A stretch of DNA of 13,521 bases from Apodospora peruviana. Its lineage: Eukaryota; Ascomycota; Sordariomycetes; Sordariales; Lasiosphaeriaceae. This document shows positions 11,523 through 13,521 of the stretch, one piece after another. The position numbers and the translations under genes were made by a program. The notes beneath the pieces are model-generated. The model saw only the letters and a program-made list of their open reading frames with translations, searched no databases and was not told the origin of the DNA. Within the stretch, counting starts at the first letter, position 1; every line of letters begins with the position of its first letter. The stretch covers positions 1 through 13,521 of the forward strand of contig JAUEDM010000032.1 of the NCBI GenBank assembly GCA_033439685.1, in the 5' to 3' direction.

Positions 11523-13409
11523 CATGGGGATGAGATGCGGGTCTGGCACATGCGTGCAAGGTTGCCCGTTGGAGCTGCCGCATGGAGATGCCCTGCTCGC
11601 CACCAGGCCTGCAGCGCCGAGAACAGGCATTCCTGTGTATTCTGCAGATTATTACAAGGAGAAGTTGGAGATATTGGGCCGATTCCATGGCCCAGGCGAC
11701 GAGAGGGTCTCGGTGCCCAGCCGCTTAGTCCACCCAAGACATTGGCAGTCTTAACCGACACGGAAGGTCGATGGAACATCATGGTTCCACATTGCGATAA
11801 AGTGTGGAGAAATGAGTGTGTTTCCGGTTCCAGACACCGAAGATGTCTTGGTCCCGTCTTGGTTTGTCATCGCGTGGCCGTCAACCATGAATCGAGACCA
11901 GCACCTTGTTGCCACAGCAGAACTGGACCTATATCTTCGCGGGGTTGGCCTTGTTGATCCTGTGTGGCTGGTACCAGTTGCATGTCTCAGCTACAGGATA
12001 CTCGACAGATACATTGTTGTTTACTAGCCGTCCTTAAATGTGTAGTGAAGCCAACCTCAACCACAAGCCACTGACGAGAGATCGATAAGATTCACGACGG
12101 CCGTAGCCGACTTTGATCTCACACCCTGACTCCCAACGTCGCAATCCCTTGAACAAGCAATACAGACCGACACCCCTAAACCTGGCACCAAGGATGCTCC
12201 TATCTCCGTCCCCTGCGGCTGCCCATTGGCTCGGGCAGTCCGCCATGAGGCTCATGAGGCCCATGACGGCTGCCAGGAGGTCAAGGGTGCGGCGCCGAGC
12301 CTCGCCGAGACTCTTCAACGGCGTCTTAGTGGGTAGCCTCCCGATGCCGACCCCACCGCCGAGCAAAGAAGGATGCTTGGCCGGCGGGGTTCGGTCTTGT
12401 GCGGGTACTCGGCACGCTCCGCTTCTGTCCACACCAACGACTACTGCCTTGGAAGTAATAATGCGGAGAGGTGGAAGGCTTGGCAGCCGTTCAAGAAGGA
12501 GATAAACGATAACCTAACCCATTGTGCGTTCTAAGTGGGCTGCTGTAGGCACCTTGCCGAGTCAAGCTCTACACCGAGGTCGATACAGCTAGTCGGTATA
12601 CGCTACTGACATGGCCAAGTTCGGCTACCTGCGGGGAGAGGCGTAGGAGCCGCTTGGCAAGATCAGCAGCATGGCCAGTTTTCTTATCTTGGCCGTTCCA
12701 GAATGATGGTGTAAACATGCCAGGCTGTTGGGAGGATGAGTACAACACAGAGAAGACAAGAACCCAAAAGATGGGCGGCCGAGGATAGGTTGGATGTAAT
12801 CCGAAGAAGAAGGGCGGATTCATGATGCAGTATCAATCTTGAGCCATGACCGGTGCTTACCCCGATGTCCTGCCGTCGTATCATCTACTCAAACCTCTCC
12901 TTTCATGTTACCATTCCATTCATCGGGACAACTGACAGCATCATATCTTCTCACGACCGCGTTCTTGTCTTTACCAAGATACAGGTCTTTCTCCTTGGTC
13001 ACTTTGATCCCTAGCAATTACTCCTTTAACCTTCCTTTTTAAAGACGTCTAACCATCAGCCGTGGCAAACTGCCAGCCATTGACTGTGAATCATGGCTGT
13101 AAAGAGCATACGGCTGCCGGATTGACCCGCGAGGATCAATGATCGCCCGAGTGTCGTCTCTTGCCTCTATTTTTGCACACCCCCAACCAGAATATCGGGA
13201 TCCCTGGATATCCAGTCTCCAGCCGATTGGATAAAGCAGCCGCGTTCAATGTGGAAAAAGTCGACAAGCACCAAGGGTCTGGATTAAGGCTGTTGGCTAT
13301 TTAGCACACACGGGACAGTCGACCGACGTTCAAGAGCTCCCGTATTTCATCGCTAAATCTCCTCATCTGCCCTTCAATCTCGTAAAACGGCACCAACTCA
13401 CTCGTCAAG
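11523..13409. other. Gene-poor stretch between symporter promoter and right-edge gene
   Basis: Open frames here lack domains, starts or splice support. At 12034-12505 both strands are open for about 400 nt (GC-rich), but both longest frames lack an ATG at their beginning. A minus-strand 84-codon ATG frame at 12569-12823 has a hydrophobic N-terminal segment (PPIFWVLVFSVLY) but nothing else to support it. CTATTTAG at about 13297-13304 may be a weak TATA element for the gene at 13410. Confidence 0.4.
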
Positions 13410-13521
13410 ATGGCACTATCATTAACAAGCCCCGGTATCTTCAGTGCCAATTCCGGCGTCCTACCCGCCTACAAAGACGTGCTCCCGTACAACACCTACG
13501 TCCAGTGGTACGAGAACGTCC
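13410..13521 (+). CDS. 5' end of a gene running off the right edge
   Basis: An ATG in good fungal context (GTCAAGATGGC) opens 37 codons to the window end, beginning MALSLTSPGIFSANSG and continuing VLPAYKDVLPYNTYVQWYEN. The upstream 100 nt is pyrimidine- and A-rich, as expected for a fungal leader. No signal peptide is apparent. I do not recognise the family from this short piece. Confidence 0.5.
   Translation, partial: MALSLTSPGIFSANSGVLPAYKDVLPYNTYVQWYENV

Noticed and set aside
11499..11957. 152-codon plus-strand frame upstream of the symporter
   Set aside because: Lies over the symporter promoter and 5' leader. It has a Cys/Arg-rich product typical of chance frames, and no splice or domain support.
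12569..12823. 84-codon minus-strand ATG frame with a hydrophobic N-terminal segment
   Set aside because: The hydrophobic stretch is preceded by several prolines, unlike a signal peptide, and nothing else supports coding. Kept only as a remark.

Overview
The window looks like nuclear DNA of a filamentous ascomycete, probably Sordariomycetes-like. Genes are interrupted by short GT-AG introns (50-86 nt, mostly with CTAAC or CTGAC branch sites just before the acceptor). Start contexts are fungal (CACAATGCC, TCACGATGG), promoters have TATATAA boxes about 85 nt upstream of the ATG, and the recognisable families are typical of such fungi. I see no rRNA, tRNA, CRISPR array or transposase.

Layout. 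(1) 27-205, plus: possible last exon of a gene entering from the left. (2) 453-3010, minus: a secreted protein that I reconstruct as one four-exon gene with four diverged copies of a cysteine/tryptophan domain. Its last intron contains an uninterrupted 244-nt G tract, and several apparent 1-nt indels break its frame. (3) 3587-3670, minus: an orphan signal-peptide-like mini-ORF. (4) 3918-4440, plus: a two-exon gene for an unrecognised 153-residue protein. (5) 4881-5664, minus: the N-terminal half of an EamA-type drug/metabolite transporter, apparently a truncated relic. (6) 5665-7296: about 1.6 kb with no convincing gene. (7) 7297-9398, plus: a clean, complete secreted FAD-linked oxidase, the best gene here. 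(8) 9857-11432, minus: a three-exon dicarboxylate/amino acid:cation symporter (SLC1/DAACS), convergent with the oxidase and also interrupted by several small indels. (9) 11523-13409: mostly gene-poor. (10) 13410-13521, plus: the start of a gene running off the right edge.

The genes do not form a pathway that I can name. A secreted oxidase, two transporters, a lineage-type secreted repeat protein and an orphan gene, mixed with relics, suggest an accessory region of the genome. The main question is whether the many small indels are real decay or assembly error. The disrupted genes keep protein-level similarity on both sides of each break, most breaks lie at short homopolymers or dinucleotide runs, and the oxidase between them is intact over 2 kb.
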